64,000 bases of DNA from CAVXZE01 sp964615365. Lineage in GTDB: Bacteria; Myxococcota_A; UBA9160; UBA6930. The translations under genes and the position numbers were made by a program. The notes below the pieces were generated by a model that worked only from the letters and a program-made list of their open reading frames with translations, searched no databases and was not told the DNA's origin. Below, one piece after another: positions 1 to 8,227 of the stretch (within the stretch, counting starts at the first letter, position 1; the number at the start of each line of letters is the position of its first letter). Location: assembly GCA_964615365.1 (NCBI GenBank), contig CAZTOU010000001.1:124001-188000 (forward strand), read 5' to 3'.

Positions 1-210
1 CTGGAAGGGGCTCTGCCTTCCCACCACGCGCTGGGTGGTGACGTTCACCACGGAAGGCCCGACCGCCTTCACCACGCGGACGGTCGCGGTACGACGCAGG
101 AATGGATCACTCGCCCCTGCCGGAGCCGCCGAGACGAGCAGCGCGGGCAGGGCGAGCGCGAGCTGACTGATCACGAATCGACTGACGTTGCGGGAGGGTG
201 CGAAATTCAC
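1..210 (-). CDS. HtrA/DegP-like serine protease, N-terminal part (runs off the left edge)
   Basis: Only the first 70 codons are in the window. Reading from a GTG at 210, preceded by GGAG with a 6-nt spacer and by an in-frame stop, the product begins with a short basic stretch, a hydrophobic core (LALALPALLVSAAPAGA, about residues 18-33) that looks like a Sec signal peptide, and then TVRVVKAVGPSVVNVTTQRV. That last motif is the typical start of the trypsin-like domain of HtrA/DegP/DegQ proteases, periplasmic enzymes that degrade misfolded proteins. The catalytic triad and PDZ domains lie outside the window. A second GTG at 174 would give a shorter signal peptide and has no obvious ribosome-binding site. 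Confidence 0.72.
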   Translation of the reverse strand, partial: MNFAPSRNVSRFVISQLALALPALLVSAAPAGASDPFLRRTATVRVVKAVGPSVVNVTTQRVVGRQSPFQ

Positions 211-287
211 TTACGTCTCCGATCTCCCGAAAGGAGCGGGGGCGAATCCAGTGATCCAGCGAGGAGACCGCGAACGTAAGCGCCGCA

Positions 288-395
288 ACCTCGCTTGGCC
301 AGCTTCGCGGCGAGCTCCAGCGCCGCTTCGGCAGATCTCCCGAGCTGGGCGTCAGAGCGCCCGGGCGGGTGCTCCCTGCGGGGAAAACCGGTGCC
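288..395 (+). pseudogene. galK 5'-end fragment (duplicated remnant)
   Basis: Bases 321-371 are identical to 5312-5362 inside the intact galK. Similarity continues upstream to about 288 (23 of 33 bases identical to 5279-5311) and fades shortly after 371. Read in the galK frame it still encodes FGRSPELGVRAPGRV, the residues just before the galactokinase substrate-binding signature, but it has no suitable start codon and loses the NLIGEHTDY signature. It lies in the non-coding stretch between the protease gene (210, minus) and the deacetylase gene (472, plus). The remainder of 211-471 shows no supported gene. It is best read as a leftover of a segmental duplication or rearrangement. Confidence 0.6.
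321..371 (+). repeat. 51-bp direct repeat, copy 1 (copy 2 at 5312-5362 in galK)
   Basis: Perfect 51-base match in the same orientation to 5312-5362, compared base by base. Copy 2 encodes residues of the galactokinase N-terminus; copy 1 is non-coding. Homologous recombination between the copies could delete or duplicate the intervening 5 kb. Confidence 0.9.
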
Positions 396-471
396 TGCCG
401 GCGGTCCGCGCCGCTCGGATGCCAAGGCCAAGGCTCACTCCATCTGCTCGCGGTGAACGCGGTACTCTTCA

Positions 472-1356
472 GTGATGATCTCGGGTTCTCCTGCCCACTG
501 CCGCCCCCCTGCCGCGATGTCGATCGATGTCGAGGACTGGTTCCAGGTCGAGAACCTCAGGCCGGCCATCACCCGCAGCTCCTGGGACGACTGCGAGTCG
601 AGGATCGAGCGCAACACGGACCGGATGCTCGAGATGATCGCCCGGCACGACCTGCGGTGCACCTTCTTCGTTCTGGGCCTGGTGGCGGAAAGGGCACCCC
701 AGCTAGTCAAGCGCATCGCCGAGGCGGGCCACGAGATCGCCTCTCACGGGTACGGGCACGAGATGCTCCACGAGATCGGCCGCGACGCCTTCCGCCGCGA
801 CGTCGATCGGGCCCGTAAGCTGCTCGAGGACCTGACCGGCCGCCGCGTCCGCGGATACCGGGCCCCGAGCTTCTCGATCACGGACTGGGCGATCGACCTC
901 CTGCAGGAGACCGGCCACGAATACGACTCGTCGGCGTATCCCACCATCGCCCACGATCGCTACGGAAGACTGTCGGGCATCGAGGGGGAAGAGCCGGTCG
1001 TCGAGCTGCGGTCGGGCTTTTCCGAGGTGTGCATCTCCTGCCTCAAGCTCGGCCGGAAGGGATTGCCCTGGGGCGGTGGCGGCTACTTCCGGCTGCTCCC
1101 CTATCGCGTGTTCAGAGCCGGAATCCGGCGCATCCTAGAGAGCGATCGGCCGTACGTCTTCTACATCCACCCGTGGGAGATCGACGCCGAGCAGCCGCGT
1201 GTGAAGGGTCTGAAGCGGACCCATCGCTTCCGTCACTACATCAACCTCGACAAGGGCGAGGCCCGCTTCGGGAGCCTGCTCCGCGACTTTGAGTGGACCA
1301 CGATCGAAGCGGTTCTGGACTGGTGGCGGCAGCGCGAGGCTAGGGCGCAAACCTGA
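472..1356 (+). CDS. Polysaccharide deacetylase, XrtA/PEP-CTERM-system type
   Basis: A NodB-homology carbohydrate esterase of 294 residues. The opening SIDVEDWFQVENL (from residue 17) is characteristic of the deacetylase subfamily found with exosortase A EPS loci. SHGYGHEMLH (91-100) carries the metal-binding histidines, RGYRAPSFSIT (128-137) is the conserved RxxRAP-type motif, and YIHPWEID near residue 230 supplies the late catalytic histidine. It should remove N- or O-acetyl groups from a polysaccharide. There is no clear signal peptide. The start is uncertain: GTG 472, ATG 475 or ATG 517 just before the conserved core all lack a good ribosome-binding site. Its 3' end overlaps the convergent epimerase gene by 17 bp. 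The exosortase itself is about 61 kb away at the other end of the window. Confidence 0.88.
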   Translation: MMISGSPAHCRPPAAMSIDVEDWFQVENLRPAITRSSWDDCESRIERNTDRMLEMIARHDLRCTFFVLGLVAERAPQLVKRIAEAGHEIASHGYGHEMLHEIGRDAFRRDVDRARKLLEDLTGRRVRGYRAPSFSITDWAIDLLQETGHEYDSSAYPTIAHDRYGRLSGIEGEEPVVELRSGFSEVCISCLKLGRKGLPWGGGGYFRLLPYRVFRAGIRRILESDRPYVFYIHPWEIDAEQPRVKGLKRTHRFRHYINLDKGEARFGSLLRDFEWTTIEAVLDWWRQREARAQT

Positions 1357-2368
1357 CCACCTCGTCCGGTGGCAGATGCCACTCGGCTGACTGGTGGCGG
1401 CCCTGCTCGACGTACCAGGCGGCCATCCGCCGGATGCCGTCGCGGAGCGATGCCTTCGGCTCGAAGCCGGCCAGGCGGAGCTTCTCGGACTCGAACTTCG
1501 TCTGGACCTTGAAGAACTTCTTCAGTCGTTCGCCAGAGATCGCGAGGTTGCGGCCGGTGAGCCGGATGACCAGGTCGAAGGGAAGCACGGCCGCCAGTCC
1601 CATCCACAACGGGAGGCGCCAGCGGGTCGGCTCGCGACCCAACCCCCGGAAGATCTCATCGGCGATCTGGCGGCTGGTGAAGTCTGGACTCTCGATGCAG
1701 TTGAACACGTCGAAGGGGGGCAGGTCTTCCTTCTTCATCAGGTACAGCGTGGCATCCACGAGGTTCTCGACGTAGGTGAGGCTCTTGATGTTCCTGCCCG
1801 GGCCGATGAAGACGAACCAGCCGGTGTATACCTGCCGCATCAGCGAGTACATGTTGGCGAAGTTGCGGGCTCCGAAGGCCACGGCGGGGCGGATGACGAC
1901 GCACCGCCGACCGTCTCCCTTCTCGGTCCAGTCGCGGAAGATCTCCTCCGCGGCGAGCTTGGATGCACCGTACGGCGATAGGGGCTCGGGGATGGCGTTC
2001 TCGTCATGGGGCGGCGGCGAGTTGCCGTAGACCGCCACCGTCGAGTAGAAGCACGCGGATCGGATGCCGAGCTCGTCGAGCACGTCGCAGAGGACACGCC
2101 CCCCGTGCTCGTTGACGTCGTAGAAGGTCGCGTCGGGGATGCCGAAGTCGTGGTGGGCCGCCGCCAGGTGCAGCAGGGTGTCGCAGTCGGTCAGTGCTGC
2201 CCGGCAAGCGTCGGCGTCACGGACGTCACCCTGGACGAACCGATCGTAGGGGATGCCCGCGGGCGGCTCGACCAGATCGAGGAGGGTGACCTGATGCCCC
2301 TCGGCCGAGAGCCGCTCGCAGAAGTACGAGCTGATGAAGCCCGAGCCGCCGGTGATGCAGAACCGCAC
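1340..2368 (-). CDS. NAD-dependent epimerase/dehydratase (extended SDR)
   Basis: Extended short-chain dehydrogenase/reductase of 342 residues. The nucleotide-binding loop GGSGFIS (7-13) differs from the usual GGxGFIG in its last position. The catalytic set is visible as ST (109-110), Tyr133 and Lys137 in YGASK. Family members epimerise, dehydrate or reduce sugars attached to nucleotides, or act on sterol-like substrates; the C-terminal half does not identify the substrate. The GTG at 2368 is chosen because GGAGG lies 9 nt upstream and the Rossmann fold begins at once; the frame stays open to 2500 but those residues look unstructured. It follows the glycosyltransferase gene at 2504-3796 on the same strand, suggesting nucleotide-sugar supply for the EPS locus. 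Confidence 0.82.
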   Translation of the reverse strand: MRFCITGGSGFISSYFCERLSAEGHQVTLLDLVEPPAGIPYDRFVQGDVRDADACRAALTDCDTLLHLAAAHHDFGIPDATFYDVNEHGGRVLCDVLDELGIRSACFYSTVAVYGNSPPPHDENAIPEPLSPYGASKLAAEEIFRDWTEKGDGRRCVVIRPAVAFGARNFANMYSLMRQVYTGWFVFIGPGRNIKSLTYVENLVDATLYLMKKEDLPPFDVFNCIESPDFTSRQIADEIFRGLGREPTRWRLPLWMGLAAVLPFDLVIRLTGRNLAISGERLKKFFKVQTKFESEKLRLAGFEPKASLRDGIRRMAAWYVEQGRHQSAEWHLPPDEVVRFAP

Positions 2369-2503
2369 CGTTCGATTCCTCCAGTGCACGCGCCGTGAGA
2401 CATCGCCCGTTGGATTCTCGCCAAAATGGCGGCTCGTTGCGAGCCCGGCGTGAGGGGCGAGCCAACCAGCGGGCTCCCGCGTCGACTCCGGGACGGTCAC
2501 CGC

Positions 2504-3796
2504 CTATTCACAGCGACTCGGATCGGGGAAACCGCTGATCTGCTCGATGTAGCGGACCATGGAGTCATACACCTTGTCGGCGGTGTATTCCTCCAGGTAC
2601 AGGCGACGGGCATTCTCGGACATGGTGCGGAGACGCTCCGGGTTGTCGCAGAGCCCGGTCAGCATCTCGACCAGGCTGTCGAGGTCCCCGTATTCATAGG
2701 TCAGTCCGCAGTCGTTTTCTGCCAGCGCCTGCTCCAGAACCCCCTTCAGGCTCGAGACGATCGGAAGCCCCGCCGACCAGTACTCGATGGGCTTGTTCGT
2801 GAGGTTGCGGCACATGGTGAGGGTGGGCTTGTACGGAGCCAGCCCCACGGCGCTGCGGCGCATCAGAGTCCAGATCTCGGGCTCGTTTGCCCAGCCGGGA
2901 AACAGAACGCTTTCGCAGCCGGCGGTCAGGGCTCGGTATCGCTCCAGGTTGTCGCCAGTGCCGCAGAACACGAACTTGAAGGGGCGATGGTCGGCCTCCA
3001 GTCGGCGCGCAGCCTCGATCGCCAGCTCGATCTCGTAGTTCCCACCGAGATTGCCGAGAAAGCAGACGATGAACTCCTCCGGGTAGCGCCCGATCCCGAG
3101 GTCGCCCCATTTCCTCTCCGCTTTCTCCACCGCGGCCCGGTCGGGCGTGGCGGACCGGTAGCCGAACGGAAAGGCCACGTCCCGCGGAGTGCGCGGCCGA
3201 CCGGAGTTGTCGATGCCCCAGTCCACATACGGGTCCGTGGGCCCAGTGATGGTGGTCGCGCCGGCGCAGGCCTGCTTTGCCATTCTGAACCAGGGCGCGA
3301 GCACCAGGCGCCAGGCCGGCTTGAACCAGTCCGGGGAGAATTTCATGAAGGCATCGGGCCAGAGGTCCTGCACGTCCAAGATGACGGGAACGCCGTGGCG
3401 GCGGCCATAGTTCACCACCGCGAGGCCGAGTTCCAGCGGGGGCAGGGCGCACACGATGCTGTCGGGCGGGTCCTCCTTTCCTGCCAGGCGGGCAAAGGCC
3501 CTCGCCGTTTCGAACTGGTTCCGGATCCGGGCGAGGGCCACGTTCTTCTTGTAGAGGCGCCCGTGGAGGAAGGTCATCCGGAGCCCCTCGTCCAGCGCGA
3601 CGGTAGTGTGCTCATGGAAGCGCTGGGTCTTCTTCTGATGGTTGACCGTCGAGTGCCACCAGGTGACGTCATAGCCCGCCTCGGCGAGCTTGCCCGAGAG
3701 GATGCCACTCCGCAGCAGGTGGATGTCCTTGCCGTCCACGGGGGTTGGCTCGCCGACCGCGATCAGCCAGATGCGCTTCTTGGCGTCTTCTGCCAT
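2504..3796 (-). CDS. Glycosyltransferase family 4 (WbuB-like)
   Basis: A 430-residue GT-B fold glycosyltransferase. The N-terminal half has the pattern of WbuB-type fucosamine transferases: IWLIAVGEP near the start, then VILDVQDLWPDAF in the acceptor domain. The C-terminal half has the donor-site stretch NKPIEYWSAGLPIVSS with the conserved glutamate. It is expected at the cytoplasmic face of the inner membrane, adding a sugar from a nucleotide donor to a lipid-linked EPS intermediate. The ATG at 3796 is preferred; upstream codons in the same frame (to 3874) lack family similarity. It is divergent from the next glycosyltransferase gene (4047) across a 250-bp regulatory gap. Confidence 0.85.
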   Translation of the reverse strand: MAEDAKKRIWLIAVGEPTPVDGKDIHLLRSGILSGKLAEAGYDVTWWHSTVNHQKKTQRFHEHTTVALDEGLRMTFLHGRLYKKNVALARIRNQFETARAFARLAGKEDPPDSIVCALPPLELGLAVVNYGRRHGVPVILDVQDLWPDAFMKFSPDWFKPAWRLVLAPWFRMAKQACAGATTITGPTDPYVDWGIDNSGRPRTPRDVAFPFGYRSATPDRAAVEKAERKWGDLGIGRYPEEFIVCFLGNLGGNYEIELAIEAARRLEADHRPFKFVFCGTGDNLERYRALTAGCESVLFPGWANEPEIWTLMRRSAVGLAPYKPTLTMCRNLTNKPIEYWSAGLPIVSSLKGVLEQALAENDCGLTYEYGDLDSLVEMLTGLCDNPERLRTMSENARRLYLEEYTADKVYDSMVRYIEQISGFPDPSRCE

Positions 3797-3917
3797 GGAT
3801 CCTGTTCCGTAGAGCTCCTCGTTCCAGCAGTTGGCCGCGACAGCCGTTCTAGCGCGCGGGCTATCAGCCGGCAAACTGGTCCAGCAGATCGAGCGACGCC
3901 GCTTCGGGCTGTCGTAC

Positions 3918-3946
3918 GTGAAAACCGAGGCGCAAGGACCTAGGAT
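3918..3946 (+). promoter_or_regulatory. Candidate sigma-70 promoter for the 4047 glycosyltransferase gene
   Basis: GTGAAA (3918-3923, 4 of 6 matches to the -35 consensus), a 17-bp spacer and TAGGAT (3941-3946, 4 of 6 matches to the -10). It sits in the 250-bp gap between divergent glycosyltransferase genes, about 95 bp before the plus-strand start. This is a pattern match only. Confidence 0.35.
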
Positions 3947-4046
3947 AAGGGCCGAACTGGGGGAATCGATCGCGACTACTGCGCGGTGAGGATGACTCGC
4001 GAGGACCGGAAAGACCCGCTGAGTCGTCAGCCGCGGGCGCGGGGGA

Positions 4047-5258
4047 ATGAAGAACAGCAGCTCTAGCCTCGCCGTTTTCCAGGGCGGACGGGTCTGTCTC
4101 CGCGACGCGGACGGCTATTCCACCGACACGTCGTTCATCAAGTTCGTCGAGGCTTTCGGGGAGGTGTATGGGCGCATCACGCTGCTGGTGCGGGCCGAAC
4201 GGGAGTCGGGTCGGGAGGCCTACCCGATCGACCCGGAGCGCTTCCGCGTGGCCACTCTGCCGTTCTTCGACCTGTACGACCCCCTGGGCCTGGTTCTCGC
4301 TCTCGGCGCGATCCGTCGACAGCTCGAGACCGAGCTCCCGCGGCATTCCGCAGTCTGGGTGGGCGGGCCTCATTTCGTCGGATACGAAATCGTGCGAATC
4401 TGCCGGAAGCTGGGCGTGCCCTGCTTTCTCGTGATACGTCAGAATCTCGCCGAGCAGGTCCGGCACAAGACGGGCGGTTTGCAGAAGCTCATCGCTCTGC
4501 CGGTCACGGTCTGGATCGAGAGACGGTTCCGCCGTCTGGCCGAGCGGCATCCTACCTTCGCGGTGGGCCGCAGGATGTACGAGGAATACGGTGGAGATCT
4601 TTCGGACCATGTCCACGAGATCTGCGTGAGTCTCCTCCGGGAGGCGGACATTCCCGATCGGCTTCCCGAGCGTACGCTGAGTGGCCCCCCAAGACTGCTG
4701 TGGGTCGGCAGGCTCTCGCCCGAGAAGGGCCTCCCCGTACTCTTCGAAGCCCTCGCTGCGATGCGCGACGAACCTTCCCCGCCCTCGCTGACGCTGGTCG
4801 GCTCCGGGCCCCAAGAGGCCGAGTTGAAGAGCCTGGCAGTCCGCCTGGGGATCGAGGACCGAGTCGAGTTCGCAGGGTATGTTCCTTTCGGTCCAGAGCT
4901 GGATCGCCACTACCGCAGCTCGCAGCTCTTCGCCCTGCCTTCGCTGACCGGAGAGGGGCTGCCTCAGGTGCTCCTCGAGGCGATGGCGGCGGGCCTTCCC
5001 TGCGTTGCATCGGCCGTCGAGGGAATCCCGTACTTCATCGAGGACGGCAAGGACGGGAGGCTCGTGCCGGCCGGGGATCCCACGGCGATTCGCGCGGTGT
5101 TGCGTGAGCTGCTCGGGGACGAGGAGCAGAGGCGGCGCCTCGCCGCAGCCGCTCTCGTCAAGGTGCACGCGCACAGTCTGGAAAGCGAGCGCGACAAGAT
5201 GGTCCAGGCGCTGTCCAGAGACCTTGGTTTGCACGCCAGCCCGAAACCCGGTGGATGA
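4047..5258 (+). CDS. Glycosyltransferase family 4
   Basis: A 403-residue GT4 retaining glycosyltransferase. The C-terminal Rossmann domain contains LLWVGRLSPEKGL, then the E-x7-E region EGLPQVLLEAMAAGLP, followed by a typical GRLVPAGDP donor-binding segment. The N-terminal domain has VWVGGPHFVGYE and VIRQNLAEQV. It probably transfers a hexose to a growing EPS or glycolipid. The ATG at 4047 follows a purine-rich GGGGGA. Its stop overlaps the galK start (ATGA, 5255-5258), so the two are translationally coupled. Donor and acceptor sugars cannot be read from the sequence. Confidence 0.86.
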   Translation: MKNSSSSLAVFQGGRVCLRDADGYSTDTSFIKFVEAFGEVYGRITLLVRAERESGREAYPIDPERFRVATLPFFDLYDPLGLVLALGAIRRQLETELPRHSAVWVGGPHFVGYEIVRICRKLGVPCFLVIRQNLAEQVRHKTGGLQKLIALPVTVWIERRFRRLAERHPTFAVGRRMYEEYGGDLSDHVHEICVSLLREADIPDRLPERTLSGPPRLLWVGRLSPEKGLPVLFEALAAMRDEPSPPSLTLVGSGPQEAELKSLAVRLGIEDRVEFAGYVPFGPELDRHYRSSQLFALPSLTGEGLPQVLLEAMAAGLPCVASAVEGIPYFIEDGKDGRLVPAGDPTAIRAVLRELLGDEEQRRRLAAAALVKVHAHSLESERDKMVQALSRDLGLHASPKPGG

Positions 5259-6436
5259 GCCGTCGGGTAGGAGCCGTGCCCTTGCCTGGTCAGCTTCGCG
5301 ACGATTTCGCACGCCGCTTCGGCAGATCTCCCGAGCTGGGCGTCAGAGCGCCCGGGCGGGTGAACCTGATCGGCGAACACACCGACTACAACGACGGGCT
5401 GGTGCTTCCCTGCGCCATCGACCGCGATACGCTGGTGCTGGCCGCGCGGCGGGAGGACCAGCAGGTCCACGCCTTCTCCATCGACATGGATCGGGCCGGG
5501 AGCTTCGATGCCTCCGCACCGGAGCGCCGCGGGGACTGGCTCGACTACGTGATGGCGCCGTTCTTCGCCCTGGCCGAGCGAGGGGTTCGCGTGGCGGGAA
5601 TCGAGCTGGGCATTGCGAGTCGGGTGCCACTGGAATCCGGTCTCTCCAGCTCGGCGGCTCTCGGGGTGGCCGTTACCTGCGCAATCCTTCGAGCGGAGGG
5701 ACTCGGCCTCGACGCCCGGGAGATCGCGACTCTCGCCCACCGGGGGGAGAGCGAGTTCCTGGGGGTGGGCTGCGGGATCATGGACCAGTTTGCCAGCGCC
5801 CTGGGCCGGCGGGACCACGCCCTCCGGCTCGACTGCCGAAGCCTAGAGATCGCGTCCATTCCCCTGGCGGGCGGGAAGCTGCTCATCGCCCACTCGGGTG
5901 TGAAGCGCTCAGTGGCCGAAGGCAGCTACCAGGAACGCGTGGCGCAGTGCCAGGCCGCCCTGGACACCGCGCGTCGCGCCGGGATCGCAGCGGAGGGGGC
6001 GACCGCACTGCGCGACCTCGGTCCCGGCGATCTCCCGGCCCTTGGGAAGGCGCTCTCTCCGCTGCTGCTTCGGCGGGCTCGGCACGTGATCACGGAGAAC
6101 GCGAGGGTCGACGCCGTCTGCGAGAGACTCGCGGCCGGGGACCTCGAAGGTGTCGGAGCACTCCTCATCGAGGGGATGGGAAGCGCCCGCGACGATTACC
6201 AGATCAGCATCCCCGAGCTCGACGCGCTCTGCGAGCTCGGCGACGCCCACCCGGGCTGCCATGGCTCCCGCCTCACCGGAGCGGGCTTCGGTGGCTGCAC
6301 CGTTCATCTCGTCGAGTCCGAGGCGGCGGAGGAGGTGGCCGGCCACATCGCGACCGGCTTCGAGGCGCGCTTTGGGCGCCGCCCGCCCGTCCTCACCGCC
6401 CGCGCCGCAGCGGGCGCAGCAGACCTCGAACTCTAG
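5255..6436 (+). CDS. galK: Galactokinase
   Basis: GHMP-family kinase of 393 residues that phosphorylates galactose at C1 (Leloir pathway), feeding UDP-galactose formation. The galactokinase signature GRVNLIGEHTDYN (34-46), the ATP-binding GLSSSAA (129-135), GIMDQF with catalytic Asp177, and the C-terminal GAGFGGCTVHL motif are all present. Length is normal. The ATG overlaps the stop of the upstream glycosyltransferase by 4 bp, and the last 4 bp overlap the convergent thiE gene. Its first 100 bases are partly duplicated near the left end of the window. No galT, galE or transporter lies beside it, so here it may serve activation of galactose for polysaccharide synthesis rather than catabolism. 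Confidence 0.95.
   Translation: MSRRVGAVPLPGQLRDDFARRFGRSPELGVRAPGRVNLIGEHTDYNDGLVLPCAIDRDTLVLAARREDQQVHAFSIDMDRAGSFDASAPERRGDWLDYVMAPFFALAERGVRVAGIELGIASRVPLESGLSSSAALGVAVTCAILRAEGLGLDAREIATLAHRGESEFLGVGCGIMDQFASALGRRDHALRLDCRSLEIASIPLAGGKLLIAHSGVKRSVAEGSYQERVAQCQAALDTARRAGIAAEGATALRDLGPGDLPALGKALSPLLLRRARHVITENARVDAVCERLAAGDLEGVGALLIEGMGSARDDYQISIPELDALCELGDAHPGCHGSRLTGAGFGGCTVHLVESEAAEEVAGHIATGFEARFGRRPPVLTARAAAGAADLEL
5312..5362 (+). repeat. 51-bp direct repeat, copy 2 (inside galK)
   Basis: Identical to 321-371. This copy codes for the galactokinase residues leading into the substrate signature, so it is the parental copy. Confidence 0.9.
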
Positions 6437-7059
6437 GCTCGGTTGAGGGCCTCGCGGAGAGCGGCGGCGGCGGCGGCGGGATCGGCGCTGGCGAGGATGC
6501 TCCCCGTCACCGCGATGCCGGTGGCTCCCGCCCCGATGCAGGACCCGGCGTTCCCGGCTTCGATGCCGCCCTGAGCGAGGACCGGCACTCCGTAGCGAGT
6601 GGCCTCCCGCAGGGCGGCGAGGCCGAGGGGGGCGCGGCTCGACGCCTTCGAGAGCGGCGAGAAGATGGGGGCGAGGTGCGCGTAGGAGAGCGGCGACTCC
6701 GCCACGCCGGACAGCTCGTCTGGCCCGTGGGTGGCGATACCGATCAGCGCATCCCGGCCCATGAGCTGCCGCGCGATCTCCGCTGGCATGCCGTCGAAGC
6801 CCAGGTGCAAGCCGTCGGCTCGCGCCGCCAGCGCGACGTCCGCGCGGCGGTTCACGATCACCCGGGCGCGACTTCCCGCGGCCTGGCGGATTTCATCGAC
6901 CTGCTCCAGCAGGGCTTCGGCTTCGAGCTCGCGCTCCCGGACCTGGATCCAGTCCACGCCGCCGGCGACGGCCATCTCGACGGCTTCCGGGAGCGGACGC
7001 CGTGACGCGGTCCGGTCGGTCACCAGGCAGAGGATCGGGCGGGTGGCTCTAGGCTGCAC
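6433..7059 (-). CDS. thiE: Thiamine phosphate synthase
   Basis: A 208-residue TIM-barrel protein of the ThiE/TenI family. ThiE joins HMP-pyrophosphate and thiazole phosphate to give thiamine phosphate. Visible family features are CLVTDR near the N-terminus, WIQVRER, a His-Leu-Gly (HLG) segment in DGLHLGFDG, the phosphate-loop region APIFSPLSK, and VLAQGGIE near the C-terminus. The PIFSPLSK loop differs somewhat from the usual GPIFPTxTK of true ThiE, so a TenI-like role (thiazole tautomerase) is possible. It ends the thiS-thiG-thiE cluster, 24 bp after thiG, and overlaps the galK end by 4 bp on the opposite strand. Confidence 0.88.
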   Translation of the reverse strand: MQPRATRPILCLVTDRTASRRPLPEAVEMAVAGGVDWIQVRERELEAEALLEQVDEIRQAAGSRARVIVNRRADVALAARADGLHLGFDGMPAEIARQLMGRDALIGIATHGPDELSGVAESPLSYAHLAPIFSPLSKASSRAPLGLAALREATRYGVPVLAQGGIEAGNAGSCIGAGATGIAVTGSILASADPAAAAAALREALNRA

Positions 7060-7083
7060 TTCTCAGCCGGTGAGGAATGCGGG

Positions 7084-7857
7084 CTAGAAGGTCGCGAGTC
7101 CGTCGAGAGGGCTCGATGCGGTGGCGTAGAGGCGCCGCGAGATCCGGCCGGCCTCGTAGGCGAGACGCCCGGACTCCACGCCGAGCTTCATGGCGCGCGC
7201 CATCTTCTCCGGCTCCTTGGCACCGGCGATGGCGGTGTTCATCAGCACCGCCACGCATCCGAGCTCCATCGCGAGGGCGGCGTCGCTGGCCGTTCCCACC
7301 CCCGCGTCGACCACCACCGGAACCTCCACCGTCTCTAGGATGATTCTCAGGTTGGCCGGGTTGCGGATGCCGAGGCCGGATCCGATCGGCGCCGCCAGCG
7401 GCATCACCGCGCTGCAGCCCATCGACGCGAGCTTCTGGCAGGCGACGGGGTCGTCGTTGATGTAGGGGAGGACCTCGAATCCCTCGGCGAGCAGGATCTC
7501 GGCGGCCTCCAGGGTCGCCGCCGCGTCGGGAAAGAGGGTTCGCTCGTCGCCGATCACCTCGAGCTTGACCAGCGCGTGGCCGAGGAGCTCACGCCCGAGG
7601 CGCGCGGTGGTGACCGCATCTTCGACGTTGAAGCAGCCAGCGGTGTTGGGAAGCACCGTGACGCCCTCGGGGAGGTAGTCCATCAGGCCCTCCCCCTTGG
7701 GCGCGTTCAGGTCGACCCGTCGCAGCGCGACGGTGACGAGATCCGCTCCACTCGCCTGGGCGCAGGCCAGCTGCTGCTCGAAGGAGGCGTACTTGCCGGT
7801 TCCGATGATCAGTCTGGAGCGAAAGGTGTGAGAGCCGAGTGAGTAGGTATCCGACAT
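7084..7857 (-). CDS. thiG: Thiazole synthase
   Basis: ThiG, 257 residues, a TIM-barrel enzyme that builds the thiazole phosphate ring of thiamine from deoxyxylulose phosphate, an iminoacetate and the sulfur carried by ThiS thiocarboxylate. The Schiff-base lysine is expected at Lys98 in LVKLEVIGDE. SRLIIGTGKY at the N-terminus, VLPNTAGC, and the phosphate-binding VVVDAGVGTASDA are all typical. It starts 4 bp after thiS, so the pair is co-translated. ThiF, ThiH/ThiO and ThiC are not in the window. Confidence 0.95.
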   Translation of the reverse strand: MSDTYSLGSHTFRSRLIIGTGKYASFEQQLACAQASGADLVTVALRRVDLNAPKGEGLMDYLPEGVTVLPNTAGCFNVEDAVTTARLGRELLGHALVKLEVIGDERTLFPDAAATLEAAEILLAEGFEVLPYINDDPVACQKLASMGCSAVMPLAAPIGSGLGIRNPANLRIILETVEVPVVVDAGVGTASDAALAMELGCVAVLMNTAIAGAKEPEKMARAMKLGVESGRLAYEAGRISRRLYATASSPLDGLATF

Positions 7858-7861
7858 TGCC

Positions 7862-8077
7862 TCATCCTCCCCCGACGGCCTCGAGGATCTCGACGCGATC
7901 GCCGGTGGCGAGCTGTCGTGACCCGAAGGCGGAGCGGGGTACTACGTCGCGGTTGACAGCGACGGCAACGCGCCGGCCCGCAAGACCCAAGATATCGATG
8001 AGACCGCCCACAGTACATCCCGCGGGGACGATGCGGGACTCGCCGTTGACGAGTAGGTCGAGGTTTTGGACCGGCAC
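7862..8077 (-). CDS. thiS: Sulfur carrier protein ThiS
   Basis: A 71-residue ubiquitin-like protein ending in VGGG; the C-terminal Gly-Gly is adenylated and thiocarboxylated to donate sulfur to ThiG. LLVNGESRIVPAGCTV and AVAVNRDVVPRSAF are the expected beta-grasp segments. The start is a GTG at 8077 with no convincing ribosome-binding site (gactgaaac precedes it), so initiation may be weak. First gene of the thiamine cluster, transcribed divergently from alr. The roughly 30-base leader is too short for a TPP riboswitch, and I found no thi-box-like sequence. Confidence 0.92.
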   Translation of the reverse strand: MPVQNLDLLVNGESRIVPAGCTVGGLIDILGLAGRRVAVAVNRDVVPRSAFGSRQLATGDRVEILEAVGGG

Positions 8078-8110
8078 GTTTCAGTCAGGTTGCAGTGCGA
8101 TTCAACCGAA

Positions 8111-8139
8111 ACCTATCCAACGAGACCCCGACGTGTCAA
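8111..8139 (-). promoter_or_regulatory. Sigma-70-like promoter for thiSGE
   Basis: On the minus strand TTGACA (8139-8134, perfect -35), a 17-bp spacer and ATAGGT (8116-8111) stand about 35 bp ahead of the thiS GTG, predicting transcription from about 8104 and a short leader. It lies in the divergent gap between thiS and alr. Confidence 0.55.
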
Positions 8140-8227
8140 ACCTCGGACCTGAAAATGTCCTGAATTTCAGTAGGTTATGCGGAGATCGCCCGACGCACGA
8201 GGTTGCAGACGGGGCGCGGAGGAGAGG

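Noticed and set aside
5005..7005. Long open frame overlapping galK and the thi genes
   Set aside because: It is a shifted or antisense shadow of recognised genes, caused by high GC at third positions; the product is Arg/Gly/Pro-rich without a recognisable domain. The same holds for long frames at 9024-11027, 10282-11616 and the 5' part of 23233-25980.
8078..8227. TPP riboswitch upstream of thiS
   Set aside because: No thi-box consensus on either strand and too little room between the predicted start of transcription and the gene.
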